A stretch of DNA of 58,017 bases. Origin: a virus. The position numbers were made by a program, and so were the translations under genes. The notes beneath the pieces were generated by a model. It saw only the letters and a program-made list of their open reading frames with translations, had not been told where the DNA came from and did no database searches. Location: IMG/VR virus record IMGVR_UViG_3300028025_000563, positions 1 to 58,017 of that record; one strand, 5' to 3'. Numbering within the stretch: position 1 is the first letter of the stretch; the number at the start of each line of letters is the position of its first letter. Shown here in pieces: positions 40,224 to 48,557 of the stretch.

Positions 40224-40888
40224 GTTAGACCGGCACCAGAAATAACAGCAACGCTTGGAGTAATATAAATTAATGTCGCAATACCGTATAAACCTAAAGC
40301 TCTATTTCCTGTAATTGATGTAGTTTGCCCCGCCCATTGCAAAGTAACACCAGCACCTTGCGTAATTGTTTGACTTGATCCTGAATTGTTATAAATGGTA
40401 ATGATATTGCCAGCACTAAATATTGAATTTGGTACCGTTACGCCACCAGTAGTGATGGATATAGTCTTACCCGCATCGCCAGCAACTAATACGTATGCGC
40501 CAGTTTGTGAATTAATTGTTGATCCGGTTGCATTAAACGTTACAGCCGCTGATCCATTAAAAGCAGCATTTGCAGTTAAACCTGTACCAGCTGTTAAAGC
40601 GTTTGATAATGTCGGTAGAACAATAACAGCACTTTGCAGTGTTGTAGATAAGTACCTAACGTAAACGTTATTTGTTCCGCTAGATGGCGCAGCGCTTATT
40701 GTTAGCGTTGAACCTAAAACTGTATATTCGCTAGGCTGTTGTTCTACATTATTTACTACAACTAAAATATCATTGGAAGTATTGACTGGCCTACTAAGCG
40801 CAAAAACAGTCTGCGAGCCAGTACCACTGAATGTATCAGTACCAGCTATAAAACTTTGAGTTGTAGGAGTCGAGCCAATATATGCCAT
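40220..40888 (-). CDS. Tail-fibre anchor protein (222 aa)
   Basis: ATG 40888 is chosen: it overlaps the upstream stop (TAATG) and follows GGAG; a longer frame start at 40918 lies inside the upstream gene. MAYIGSTPTTQSF...PSEYTVLGSTLTISAAPSSG is the same anchor module as in 36063-37310. The C-terminal half (YVLVAGDAGKTISITTGGVT and ALGLYGIATLIYITPSVAVI) is a beta domain typical of fibres. Confidence 0.72.
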   Translation of the reverse strand: MAYIGSTPTTQSFIAGTDTFSGTGSQTVFALSRPVNTSNDILVVVNNVEQQPSEYTVLGSTLTISAAPSSGTNNVYVRYLSTTLQSAVIVLPTLSNALTAGTGLTANAAFNGSAAVTFNATGSTINSQTGAYVLVAGDAGKTISITTGGVTVPNSIFSAGNIITIYNNSGSSQTITQGAGVTLQWAGQTTSITGNRALGLYGIATLIYITPSVAVISGAGLT

Positions 40889-41214
40889 TAGGTGATCTCC
40901 AGCAATGAACAGAAACAATCTCCAGAAGCAGCGGAGCTATTAACGACATACAACACATCTGCTGGTTCAAGTACAACTTTTTGGTCACCGCCAACTATAA
41001 CTAATGATGAGCCTATTGGAACCGTAGCGCCCTCTATTAAATAATAATTAACCGCTGAACGAGTAACGTAAGCATCTGTTGTAATTGGTGACGGTGATGT
41101 ATTAGCCATAGACAAGCCAATAATTGTTGTTTGCGTAGAAGCTGGGCAGGTATATACCAAAGCTGGTGACGTACCTACGTTTTTTGATGGGTAACTTTTA
41201 AATAGATTTGCCAT
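40888..41214 (-). CDS. Small tail/fibre structural protein (108 aa)
   Basis: MANLFKSYPSKNVGTSPALV then YTCPASTQTTIIGLSMANTS and LEPADVLYVVNSSAASGDCF forms a compact beta-sandwich-like protein. Similar small proteins lie among the fibre genes of aquatic podoviruses. Its stop is fused to the next start. Function inferred as structural. Confidence 0.62.
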   Translation of the reverse strand: MANLFKSYPSKNVGTSPALVYTCPASTQTTIIGLSMANTSPSPITTDAYVTRSAVNYYLIEGATVPIGSSLVIVGGDQKVVLEPADVLYVVNSSAASGDCFCSLLEIT

Positions 41215-41217
41215 GTT

Positions 41218-42795
41218 TTATCCTAATGCAATCGCTAAAGCCACTGCTGTGCCAGCGGGATCGACCTGAAGATTCGTTTGTGCGCCAGCTACTGTAGTAG
41301 CCCCTGTACCGCCATTTACTAAATTTAATGTACCTGCTAAAGTAATTGTGCCGCTAGTAGTAATTGGACCACCGGAAGTTGTTAAACCTGTAGTACCACC
41401 AGACACATTCACCGATGAAACAGAACCTACTGCGCCAGCAACCGCAATTGTAATACTGCCATCACCATTAGTAACAGATATGTTAGACCCAGCAGTAATT
41501 GTAGTTTTAGTCAAGCTACCAGCAGTGTTACCAATTAGTATCTGACCATTTGTGTAAGTAGTCTGGCCTGTGCCGCCATACGCAGTAGCAATCGTAGTGC
41601 CTTGCCACGTACCTGAATTAATCGTACCCACACCTGTTAGCTGACTATACCCACCAATTAATCTACCTGATGGCAAAGTCCCTGATGTAATGTTTGACGC
41701 ATTGGTAGTATCCGTTGTGGCAGATGCAGCTAAACCAGACACCGCAGCAGCAGATATAGAGATTGCCGTGTTGGTTACAGATGTAAGCTGACCTTGTGCG
41801 TTTACCGCAAATACAGGAACCTGAGAGGCTGACCCGTATGTAGTGGCGGTTACACCTGTGTTGGCAATATTAAATGTATATGTTGGGGATTCGTTTAAAC
41901 CTGTACCCGCCGTGTAGGAAAGCGGTGCGGCAAACTGCTGAAAAACAATCGCCGTTGTACCAATTGTTATCGGGGGTGGAGTCTGCTGCACCCAAGCGGT
42001 ATTTACGTTAGCTATACCACTTGTGACTAAAAAGAAATCGCCCTCGTCAATCTGGTTAACTCCAGTGCCAACAGTATTAAAATCCGTAGCACGAGTTAGT
42101 ATGTATGGCGTTCCAGCAGAGCCTACTTGCGTAACAGTGTAAACACCGTTATGTGCGCCATTTACTTGATTTTTTACCAGTATTCGATTTGTGACGACAG
42201 TGAGCGTTGAGTCCACAGACAGAGCGCCGTTAGCGGTTGCCGTAAGTGTAGCCCCTACTCCAGATGCGCCATTGTTATAGGTGTTTGCTGGTAACGCTGT
42301 TGTTGTCGCCAATTCCACTGCTTCATGGAAGTGAATACCAGATGCAATAGCGTCAGCGTATTGCTTATTAACAATGTCTGTATTAGATACTGGGGCTGCG
42401 GTAATTGTGCCAGACGTTAGTGCTATTGAGTTTGCTGTTATCGCATTAAAGGCTTGCTGTACCGTATAGGTATTAGCGGAGTCTCTATAAACCGAACGCC
42501 CTGCTGGATAGGTAACAAATACGTCTTTACTACCTGTGGTAAACGAGACTAACGCACCGCCATTAGATGACGATAAAACTGTATCACGGGAAAGCGTATT
42601 ACCAGAGGATGTGTACGTACCAATACCAACTTCCCACGAACCAGTAGATTGATGGTAGATCGTGTAGTACGTGGTGTTACCGTTGCCAATAACGGAGAAA
42701 GCCTGAAAACCACTTACCGCGCCATTGAGGGTTATGGTTCCCGTACCGTTTGTCGTTGTAAGTTCTCGTACTCGGTCGAGTAATACTAATGCCAT
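41218..42795 (-). CDS. Tail fibre protein (525 aa)
   Basis: The N-terminus MALVLLDRVRELTTTNGTGT, then GNTTYYTIYHQSTGSWEVGI is a conserved fibre-anchoring module. Residues about 145-290 (NTDIVNKQYADAIASGIHFH, ...VLVKNQ.. and AWVQQTPPPITIGTTAIVFQ) are a frequent central domain. The C-terminal half is Thr/Ser/Gly-rich triple-beta-like repeats (GTLPSGRLIGGYSQLTGVGT), ending ANLQVDP-like. Likely a major fibre. Confidence 0.78.
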   Translation of the reverse strand: MALVLLDRVRELTTTNGTGTITLNGAVSGFQAFSVIGNGNTTYYTIYHQSTGSWEVGIGTYTSSGNTLSRDTVLSSSNGGALVSFTTGSKDVFVTYPAGRSVYRDSANTYTVQQAFNAITANSIALTSGTITAAPVSNTDIVNKQYADAIASGIHFHEAVELATTTALPANTYNNGASGVGATLTATANGALSVDSTLTVVTNRILVKNQVNGAHNGVYTVTQVGSAGTPYILTRATDFNTVGTGVNQIDEGDFFLVTSGIANVNTAWVQQTPPPITIGTTAIVFQQFAAPLSYTAGTGLNESPTYTFNIANTGVTATTYGSASQVPVFAVNAQGQLTSVTNTAISISAAAVSGLAASATTDTTNASNITSGTLPSGRLIGGYSQLTGVGTINSGTWQGTTIATAYGGTGQTTYTNGQILIGNTAGSLTKTTITAGSNISVTNGDGSITIAVAGAVGSVSSVNVSGGTTGLTTSGGPITTSGTITLAGTLNLVNGGTGATTVAGAQTNLQVDPAGTAVALAIALG

Positions 42796-42804
42796 GTTAC
42801 CCTC

Positions 42805-43287
42805 TTATGAGTTATCTATTTGCGTCCATATTGTTGGCTGCGAATTATCTATCTGTGTCCACGTTGTAGCCTGCGCATTATTTATCTGTACCCAGTTTGC
42901 ATTTTGGTATGTATCAATCGTATCCCAACGTACACGACCATCAATTATATCTACACCTAAAAATGCTTCGGCGATAACAACTAAAAAATCAACCTGCGAA
43001 TTTATTACGTCTTCAAACGCTACCGTCTCAGCTAATACTGGACCAAAATCTACCTGACTATTTATTGCATCAATAACCGCAATTGCTTCAGAAAGGTTTG
43101 CGTCAACGCCTATTCTTGCGTCTATTGCATCTAATACAGCTATTGAATCCTGTACCGTTAAAAATACCCCTACACTACCTACTTGTGAATCTGTTACTGC
43201 AATTGAATCTTCCATGTCCACAAAGTACATATTCTCATCGCCTATGGCGGAGAACGGAGCAGAAGCAATTGAGTCAAATCCAAACAT
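42805..43287 (-). CDS. Tandem-repeat structural protein (160 aa)
   Basis: Residues about 25-115 hold about four to five imperfect 20-residue repeats of the form (Q/E)-x-(S/A)-I-A-V-x-D-x-I-(D/N)-(A/S)-(R/Q)-V-x. The C-terminus has three 11-residue repeats: NANWVQINNAQ, ATTWTQIDNSQ, PTIWTQIDNS. It stands in the fibre cluster and is probably a fibre or spike component. No family is recognised. Confidence 0.65.
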   Translation of the reverse strand: MFGFDSIASAPFSAIGDENMYFVDMEDSIAVTDSQVGSVGVFLTVQDSIAVLDAIDARIGVDANLSEAIAVIDAINSQVDFGPVLAETVAFEDVINSQVDFLVVIAEAFLGVDIIDGRVRWDTIDTYQNANWVQINNAQATTWTQIDNSQPTIWTQIDNS

Positions 43288-43793
43288 TACGTCGCATCAG
43301 CAGAGAATGTGTAAGTCACGTTAATCGTATCGCCATTAACAACAGCACGGTCGCCCACAGTAAAGTTACCAGCAGATAGTAATGTACCTACTGTGCCGCC
43401 TTTAGTATTATCAGTAGTAATAAAACCACCAGCAATCGTTGCTGAACCCGTCATGGAAAATACGATAGGTGCGGTAGTCTGGATTACCGAAGGATCAGCC
43501 GCTGTAGGTACAGTGAACGTCATAGCTGGTCTAGATGCTTGCAAATACAATGTATTCTCAGTCCATCCACTATGCGATGCCATCGTGTTTGATCCAGCGT
43601 AAGTAGCGCCAGTATTTACCAAACCCATGAACCATGATGCCGTATATGTAGATGCTTTAAATACCTGTTGGTTAATGAACTGTAAACCTTCGTTTACGAC
43701 AAGGTTATGGAACTCTTCAGTCCACTTCACATTACCATCAGCATCACGGCACTCTACCGTAAACACACCACCAAAACCTGCTTTGCTGTCCAT
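43287..43793 (-). CDS. Structural protein of fibre cluster (168 aa)
   Basis: MDSKAGFGGVFTVECRDADG then VKWTEEFHNLVVNEGLQFIN is a conserved opening of a tail/head-associated protein found in several phage groups. The rest is beta-rich with a VGDRAVVNGDTINVTYTFSA end. The stop overlaps the downstream start. Function inferred as virion component. Confidence 0.68.
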   Translation of the reverse strand: MDSKAGFGGVFTVECRDADGNVKWTEEFHNLVVNEGLQFINQQVFKASTYTASWFMGLVNTGATYAGSNTMASHSGWTENTLYLQASRPAMTFTVPTAADPSVIQTTAPIVFSMTGSATIAGGFITTDNTKGGTVGTLLSAGNFTVGDRAVVNGDTINVTYTFSADAT

Positions 43794-43802
43794 AATATTT
43801 CC

Positions 43803-44228
43803 TTAAACAAATCTTAAAAGTGCTGTAGACGCTGTATTAACTGGCATTGTTACCGTATTGTTAGCGGCTGTAAATAGCTTGTCCGAACCAAAATCCAATA
43901 CTGCAATCGACTTATTACTCTGTGTACTGTTATATATCAACGCGCCACGAGCAGTAAACGAAGCACCGGGCCAAGACACATTATTAAAGCTTACATACAC
44001 CGTATTGGTAGCTACATCTGTGGAAATCGTAACACCAGTAATTGTGACTCCACCTGCTGTATACCCAGTGCCTACCACCTCATCCGTTGTGGTGTACACA
44101 GTTGTTGATGGATTTAAAGTTGCATACGATGTATACAAAGCCATCTTTAAAGTGTTTGAAGCCAAGTTTTGACCACCTTGGACAATCTCACTTCTAAAAC
44201 TTAACGTCTGACCTTGTTGTATAGGCAT
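43803..44228 (-). CDS. Structural protein of fibre cluster (141 aa)
   Basis: MPIQQGQTLSFRSEIVQGGQ then NTLKMALYTSYATLNPSTTV is a conserved opening of a small beta-sandwich virion protein. It precedes 43287-43793 as a pair commonly seen together in aquatic phages. Its start is fused to the stop of the upstream HNH gene (TAATG). Confidence 0.68.
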   Translation of the reverse strand: MPIQQGQTLSFRSEIVQGGQNLASNTLKMALYTSYATLNPSTTVYTTTDEVVGTGYTAGGVTITGVTISTDVATNTVYVSFNNVSWPGASFTARGALIYNSTQSNKSIAVLDFGSDKLFTAANNTVTMPVNTASTALLRFV

Positions 44229-44833
44229 TATGAAACCCTGTTATGTTTTCTTACATTATCCAACCACGGGATAACTTGTAAATTTACTGGTACATGTAAG
44301 CCTGAAACCGTAGCACCCTGCAAAGGCAAAACATGATCAACATGCCAACCAAACCCAAACATTTCAGTTCTAAGTTTAGCAAGTTTATATGCTTCGCGCA
44401 TTACCCAAATATCATCTTCTGTTAGCCAAGCCGGTGTTCTTTGCAGCTTTGCAGCTTGTCTACGCCTCACATATTCTGCCTGTATTTCTTTTGTATTCTG
44501 TCTATATGCTTTCATTGTAGCTATCCGTTTTTCACGGTTTTCAACTACATACTTCTTATTTCGTTCAACAATTATTTCTTTATTAGCTGCTTTGTATTTC
44601 TTTAGCCAGCCTACACGTTGCTCTACTGGGTATTCAGACCATTTCTTTTTTGGCTTTCTACCTTTAGCCAATTTTGCTTCTCTTTTTGCTAACAGTACAG
44701 GGTCAATACTTTTTTTATATCTTCTCTCTTCATTAATACATTCAAGACATTTTCTCAAATAATGCTGTTTTGCCTTTACAAAACGAAAGGCAGTTACCGG
44801 TTTTTCAGTACAGCATTTAATGCACGTTTTCAT
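44228..44833 (-). CDS. HNH endonuclease with N-terminal zinc finger (201 aa)
   Basis: The N-terminal C-x2-C pairs (TCIKC and KCLEC, spaced about 22 residues) form a zinc finger typical of phage HNH proteins. A long basic helix follows, then FGWHVDHVLPLQGATVSGLH, VPVNLQVIPWLDNVRKHNR: the HNH core with H-V-D-H and N-x-x-N. It sits inside the structural operon, overlapping both neighbours by only 1-4 bases, like a homing endonuclease that settled without disturbing the operon. Confidence 0.9.
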   Translation of the reverse strand: MKTCIKCCTEKPVTAFRFVKAKQHYLRKCLECINEERRYKKSIDPVLLAKREAKLAKGRKPKKKWSEYPVEQRVGWLKKYKAANKEIIVERNKKYVVENREKRIATMKAYRQNTKEIQAEYVRRRQAAKLQRTPAWLTEDDIWVMREAYKLAKLRTEMFGFGWHVDHVLPLQGATVSGLHVPVNLQVIPWLDNVRKHNRVS

Positions 44834-45768
44834 GGCGAAACTTTGATCTTGGCCTGACCATCGCGGTACGCATCACCACGCTCAAGACCAGTACCCAGAC
44901 GATTCAATTGAGCCAAAGCATCTTGGAATTTCTTTTCATAGAAAGACATAATATCTTGCTCGCCCTTCATGAACGTATACGCCTCTACCAAAGATCCATA
45001 TAACAATACTGGATCGTAGTTATCGCCCAGCCATGATGTACCAGTAGTATTCGTTACTTCTGAAACAGTTATTTGGAATCCAGAACCAACGCCTAAATCT
45101 ACTTGGCTTGCGCTTAACACATCACCCACAACGTACAATGAGCCGCCGCTAGTAAGAACTACGTTAGTAACTATACCGCCCACAACAGTAATATTAGCTG
45201 TAGCTCCAGAACCAGAGCCACCAGTTAAAGGCACGTTAAAGTAGTTACCACTTGCGTATCCTGTGCCACCATTTAAACCACTAAACAAATTAAGAATACC
45301 CTGCACAATAGATACTGGGTAATAGTAATAGTGCATCTCAACAGAGTAAGCTGCGTCAGGAGTAGGGCCAAGAATAAAACTCAACTCATTAGTGATCTGT
45401 AATCCAGGAGTGGTTGTGGCTCCAAACAAAGCATAGTACTTAGGAACGCCAGTATCGCTTGGTGTTGGATAAGATTCGCGAATAAAGTTCACATCTTTGT
45501 TTAAAAGATATGTGTACGTTGGGGTTCCTGTATCGTAACCCTCAATCACCGCTAGAGAAAATACTGACAAAAAGTCAGACGGTGCAGATAGGTATTTATT
45601 GCCACCTACCAATACACCAGTCTGATTTCTACGTAGAGGCGGTATCTGAACGCTGTTGTAAATGCGCTTCTCTGCCTGTTGAACAAACACAGGCATACTC
45701 TCCAAAAACTCTGTTTCAAAGTTCTGGGTATAAGAAGTTATTGCAGATACTAGTTCTGAATACGTCAT
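44830..45768 (-). CDS. Tail adaptor-type protein with inserted beta domain (312 aa)
   Basis: MTYSELVSAITSYTQNFETE, FVQQAEKRIYNSVQIPPLRR and, at the end, LLYGSLVEAYTFMKGEQDIM match a family of phage head-tail connection proteins. Residues about 165-245 hold an inserted Gly-rich beta domain (GTGYASGNYFNVPLTGGSGS, VTNVVLTSGG, GDVLSASQ) of a kind found in other phage tail proteins. Removing it would leave a normal-length protein. Confidence 0.7.
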   Translation of the reverse strand: MTYSELVSAITSYTQNFETEFLESMPVFVQQAEKRIYNSVQIPPLRRNQTGVLVGGNKYLSAPSDFLSVFSLAVIEGYDTGTPTYTYLLNKDVNFIRESYPTPSDTGVPKYYALFGATTTPGLQITNELSFILGPTPDAAYSVEMHYYYYPVSIVQGILNLFSGLNGGTGYASGNYFNVPLTGGSGSGATANITVVGGIVTNVVLTSGGSLYVVGDVLSASQVDLGVGSGFQITVSEVTNTTGTSWLGDNYDPVLLYGSLVEAYTFMKGEQDIMSFYEKKFQDALAQLNRLGTGLERGDAYRDGQAKIKVSP

Positions 45769-45771
45769 TTA

Positions 45772-46029
45772 TTAACCCATTGGGCCTCGTGCCATTACAC
45801 CTTTGGTTGCAGCACCAGTGCCGCGAATCTTAATACCTGAAGTCTTTGGTTCCTTGTAATTGCCTTTGCTAATGTTGCCAGCAGAAATGTTCATTTCTTT
45901 CATAACATTTGAACCAGCTTCATTTTTAACTTCAGCTTTTACAGTCTTGCCTGTCATGGTATGTGGCTGGGCATAAACAGAAGCATCACCTACTTCTTTG
46001 CCGCCTACCTTCTTAGAAAATTTAGCCAT
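45772..46029 (-). CDS. Small basic protein of head/tail module (85 aa)
   Basis: MAKFSKKVGGKEVGDASVYA, then HTMTGKTVKAEVKNEAG and ...IKIRGTGAATKGVMARGPMG. Pattern IK-x-RG-x-GAA-x-[KR]-G-x-x-[AS]-RGPM-[AG] is one I associate with small Lys/Gly-rich proteins of aquatic phages. Function unknown; the basic Gly-rich tail resembles its neighbours. The start overlaps the upstream stop (TAATG). Confidence 0.65.
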   Translation of the reverse strand: MAKFSKKVGGKEVGDASVYAQPHTMTGKTVKAEVKNEAGSNVMKEMNISAGNISKGNYKEPKTSGIKIRGTGAATKGVMARGPMG

Positions 46030-46205
46030 TATTTACCTCTTGAAGTAGACTTCTGGTTCATCGCACGAGCTAAATTACGACCGTATTTTCTCATTGCTTC
46101 GCCAGTAACGCCACCCTTTGCCATCTTATGCATACGGCCTTCGTGACCTTTTACAGCCTTGCTTGCCTCTTTGTCAGCAATACGTTTAACTTGTTTTGCG
46201 TCCAT
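46029..46205 (-). CDS. Small basic protein (58 aa)
   Basis: ATG 46205 behind AGGAA; stop fused to the next start (TAATG). The product MDAKQVKRIADKEASKAVKG then MHKMAKGGVTGEAMRKYGRN is strongly basic and helical, with the phrase KGG-V-T-x-x-x-[MR]-x-x-x-GRN-[LM]-AR typical of small proteins beside adaptor genes in aquatic podoviruses. Possible DNA-binding internal head protein; inference from charge. Confidence 0.65.
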   Translation of the reverse strand: MDAKQVKRIADKEASKAVKGHEGRMHKMAKGGVTGEAMRKYGRNLARAMNQKSTSRGK

Positions 46206-46214
46206 TTCCTACTC

Positions 46215-46637
46215 CTAAGTTATTGTTACCGTTCCTACTTCGCATGCTACTGCCAATGCGTTCGGAGTTAATAATGCATCAAATCCACTTGCCCCACCAA
46301 CGGGCGCCCAACCCCACTGGAATACCCTACTACCACCCGCTGGATAACCATCTTCATCTAACAATGGACCCGGAATATTAGTTATCTGCAATCCACTTAA
46401 ACCAGATTGATAATAACTTGTGTCTGGTCTTGGTTCTCTTACAGCTTGCGGATCATTCACTGGATATAAACCCAACGATAACTGAGGCTGATCCGGCTCC
46501 CAACAGGTATGGCATACTTTGATGCTGACCTGTTTAGTCTTAATCGTGAGCTTACGCAGCTCTGTTAACTTGTACCTAAATCCACATCGATCACACTCGG
46601 CAATCGAATTTTTACCTGATGCATATTTACTTCCCAT
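46215..46637 (-). CDS. Zinc-ribbon structural protein (140 aa)
   Basis: The N-terminal IAECDRCGFRYKLTELRKL then KVCHTCWEPDQPQ gives two C-x2-C pairs of a zinc ribbon. The C-terminal half is Gly/Pro-rich beta structure ending ACEVGTVTIT. Proteins with this CDRCGF...CWEPD pattern lie next to adaptor genes in other phages. Structural role inferred. Confidence 0.7.
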   Translation of the reverse strand: MGSKYASGKNSIAECDRCGFRYKLTELRKLTIKTKQVSIKVCHTCWEPDQPQLSLGLYPVNDPQAVREPRPDTSYYQSGLSGLQITNIPGPLLDEDGYPAGGSRVFQWGWAPVGGASGFDALLTPNALAVACEVGTVTIT

Positions 46638-46640
46638 ACA

Positions 46641-47384
46641 TCACCTATAGAAGGTCATGCGTGGTACATAGCGATCAGGTGCTTTCTCTCTATCTTCAGA
46701 TGCAGCTAAATCCCATGACTCATCGTACTGGGATTTCAACATCATAATTCTGTCTGGCGATACTTCCGGTAACTTCATTGACAATTTGTAAGCCAATCCA
46801 GCAACTAATGCACTTTGCATACGGAATGGAATTTCTTCAACATTCGCGCCATTACCTGCATCTACTATTCTACGTAAGCGCCAGTAAACAAAATAATAGT
46901 AAGGAGCAGCTAATGTTCCCTGATCTGGTGATGGCCAGATATTAATTTGCGGAACTTTAGGAGTGGCTCCAACAGCATTAGATGTTTGCCCAGAACGGCG
47001 GTTTACCCACACCTGAATTGGACGACCCTGCGCCAACTTATTCGGAATAGTTGAATAAGTAGATACGCTAATACGACTAATGTTTATATCAGTCTGGTTA
47101 GAAATCTGTCCGGGATCAGTGCGAATAACATGTTCAATAAGATCAACGGTATCATTAGGAAGATCATATATGTACTGTCCTTGTATTAACGGGATTTGAC
47201 CTTGCTCGATTGTCCACAAGTTAATGCCACGATTAGCCCACTCGGTAATAAGCAGGTTTAAACTACGGCGAGCAGTACGGAATTGATATCCAGTACGCAG
47301 CTCCACACCACAGCGCTCATACGCCTCTTCCATCAACTCATTGAGATCAGGATTAAATGCAGTGGTAGAAGTAGTTACTGCCAT
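46641..47384 (-). CDS. Head-tail adaptor / gatekeeper-type protein (247 aa)
   Basis: LNELMEEAYERCGVELRTGY, RRSLNLLITEWANRGINLWT, then GQYIYDLPNDTVDLIEHVIR and the C-terminal ALVAGLAYKLSMKLPEVSPD match the mainly helical adaptor class (T7 gp11 / P22 gp4-like) that connects portal and tail. Length is normal. It is encoded after the small Lys/Gly-rich proteins and before the nozzle and fibre genes. Confidence 0.8.
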   Translation of the reverse strand: MAVTTSTTAFNPDLNELMEEAYERCGVELRTGYQFRTARRSLNLLITEWANRGINLWTIEQGQIPLIQGQYIYDLPNDTVDLIEHVIRTDPGQISNQTDINISRISVSTYSTIPNKLAQGRPIQVWVNRRSGQTSNAVGATPKVPQINIWPSPDQGTLAAPYYYFVYWRLRRIVDAGNGANVEEIPFRMQSALVAGLAYKLSMKLPEVSPDRIMMLKSQYDESWDLAASEDREKAPDRYVPRMTFYR

Positions 47385-47386
47385 AA

Positions 47387-47692
47387 TTAAACCATTCTTC
47401 CTTTAGTCTTACCACGTTGAGCAATACCATCACCACGAGATGATGCTGATTTTACCTTGCCACCTTTTTTCATACCATCCATCTCAGCAAACGCTTTTGC
47501 TTTTCGCTCTTCCGGTGTCATTGGTTTATTACTTTGCCCAGAGCTATTAGAAGCGCCGCGTATATTACGTATAGCGTTATCTACATCAGCCTTTCGCTTA
47601 TCAAACTCTGCTTTAGAAATCTCTTCGTTGTTGTGTACGTATTTACCGTCTACAACACGAAAAGTATTCTGCGATGCTGATGTATTAGCCAT
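47387..47692 (-). CDS. Small protein with C-terminal SSRGDGIAQRGKTKGRM tag (101 aa)
   Basis: The N-terminal part NTFRVVDGKYVHNNEEISKA is followed by a Lys/Glu-rich helix and a KKGGKVKSASSRGDGIAQRG end. The last residues, SSRGDGIAQRGKTKGRMV, recur at the end of the next upstream gene product and in modified form in 48557-49078. At DNA level, 47402-47449 and 47707-47754 are 44/48 identical. Function unknown. The basic Gly-rich tail suggests nucleic-acid or capsid binding. Confidence 0.68.
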   Translation of the reverse strand: MANTSASQNTFRVVDGKYVHNNEEISKAEFDKRKADVDNAIRNIRGASNSSGQSNKPMTPEERKAKAFAEMDGMKKGGKVKSASSRGDGIAQRGKTKGRMV

Positions 47693-48033
47693 TAAATCAT
47701 CCGCCCTCTAGTCTTACCACGTTGCGCTATACCATCACCACGAGATGATGCAGAGGAAGCTTTACTACTCTTCTTAAATGAACGAGAAGAATTGGATGAA
47801 ACTTTGCCACCTTTCTTCAATCCATTCTGTTTTCTGTAAGCAGCTAATTCCTGCTCTTGTTTAATCTTTTCTTCTTCTTTTGCAGCATTAGCTCTAGCCA
47901 TCGCCTCTTCGGCAGCTTTATCTTTTTCAACTTGTCTAGCTCTCATAGCTGGCAACAAGCCAAAATTAGTAGCAAAACCTTCGCCAGTTACAGCAGCGGC
48001 CAACGGACTAATATCACCAAGTTTAAATCCCAT
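47692..48033 (-). CDS. Small protein with the same C-terminal tag (113 aa)
   Basis: ATG 48033 is chosen because GAGGAAATA precedes it; a longer frame to 48075 runs into the previous gene. MGFKLGDISPLAAAVTGEGF is followed by a coiled-coil helix (KDKAAEEAMARANAAKEEEK), KKGG and a Ser-rich linker, then SSRGDGIAQRGKTRGRMI. It shares the tag with its downstream neighbour, with which it overlaps by one base. Confidence 0.68.
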   Translation of the reverse strand: MGFKLGDISPLAAAVTGEGFATNFGLLPAMRARQVEKDKAAEEAMARANAAKEEEKIKQEQELAAYRKQNGLKKGGKVSSNSSRSFKKSSKASSASSRGDGIAQRGKTRGRMI

Positions 48034-48046
48034 TATTTCCTCGCAA

Positions 48047-48280
48047 TTATCTAAATCCTGCTGTTTTCTTCGCAATACCTTTAGGCTGCGCTACAAACTG
48101 CTTTCCTGCTTTCTTCCCTGCTCGCTTTGCCTTCGTTGTGGCAGCATACTCTGCTGGGCTTAGAGCTTTGATCGCCTTTTCTGGGAGATAACGCTCTCCT
48201 GTCTTTGACGATGGCTTTCCGCTTTTGGTTCGCCATTTCTGATCTCCCCAATTTTTAAGAGATTGCTGCGGGGCTTTCAC
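48047..48280 (-). CDS. Small conserved basic phage protein, GTG start (77 aa)
   Basis: GTG 48280 is preferred over an upstream ATG at 48370 that overlaps the preceding gene: from here the product VKAPQQSLKNWGDQKWRTKS, GKPSSKTGERYLPEKAIKAL and LSPAEYAATTKAKRAG matches a small family I recall from many phages, always of this length. Very basic; function unknown. AGGGA lies 6 bases upstream of GTG. Confidence 0.68.
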   Translation of the reverse strand: MKAPQQSLKNWGDQKWRTKSGKPSSKTGERYLPEKAIKALSPAEYAATTKAKRAGKKAGKQFVAQPKGIAKKTAGFR

Positions 48281-48281
48281 G

Positions 48282-48557
48282 CTAGTCCCTATAACCACCA
48301 CCTGCTGCCTTATATTTCTTAGCAACAAGCTGTGCCTTACGAGCCGACCATTGACCAGCTCCTGTACCATGCGTTGCTGCGGCTTTTACTTGAGACACAA
48401 TCTTCTTACGTAGACCGGGTTTTGTGTAATTACCAGCAGCATTAACCTTACCGCCTTCTTTGTATTGAGTAAAGTCAGTCTCATCCCGACGGGGCTTTTT
48501 TTCCCCACCGGGCATTTTGGACGGGCGGATCGCGCCCATACCACGAGAGGCCATCAT
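48282..48557 (-). CDS. Small conserved basic phage protein (91 aa)
   Basis: KEGGKVNAAGNYTKPGLRKK, then GAGQWSARKAQLVAKKYKAA and GGGYRD is a conserved C-terminal block known from cyanophages and other aquatic phages. The N-terminal part is Gly/Pro/Lys-rich. The start is fused to the upstream stop (TAATG). Function unknown; the location in the head module suggests a virion protein. Confidence 0.75.
   Translation of the reverse strand: MMASRGMGAIRPSKMPGGEKKPRRDETDFTQYKEGGKVNAAGNYTKPGLRKKIVSQVKAAATHGTGAGQWSARKAQLVAKKYKAAGGGYRD

Noticed and set aside
29913-42795. Diversity-generating retroelement for the fibre genes
   Set aside because: No reverse transcriptase, template repeat or C-type-lectin variable region is visible in the window.
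42805-43287. CRISPR-like array in the repeats
   Set aside because: The repeats are imperfect, coding, in frame and without unique spacers; they are protein tandem repeats.
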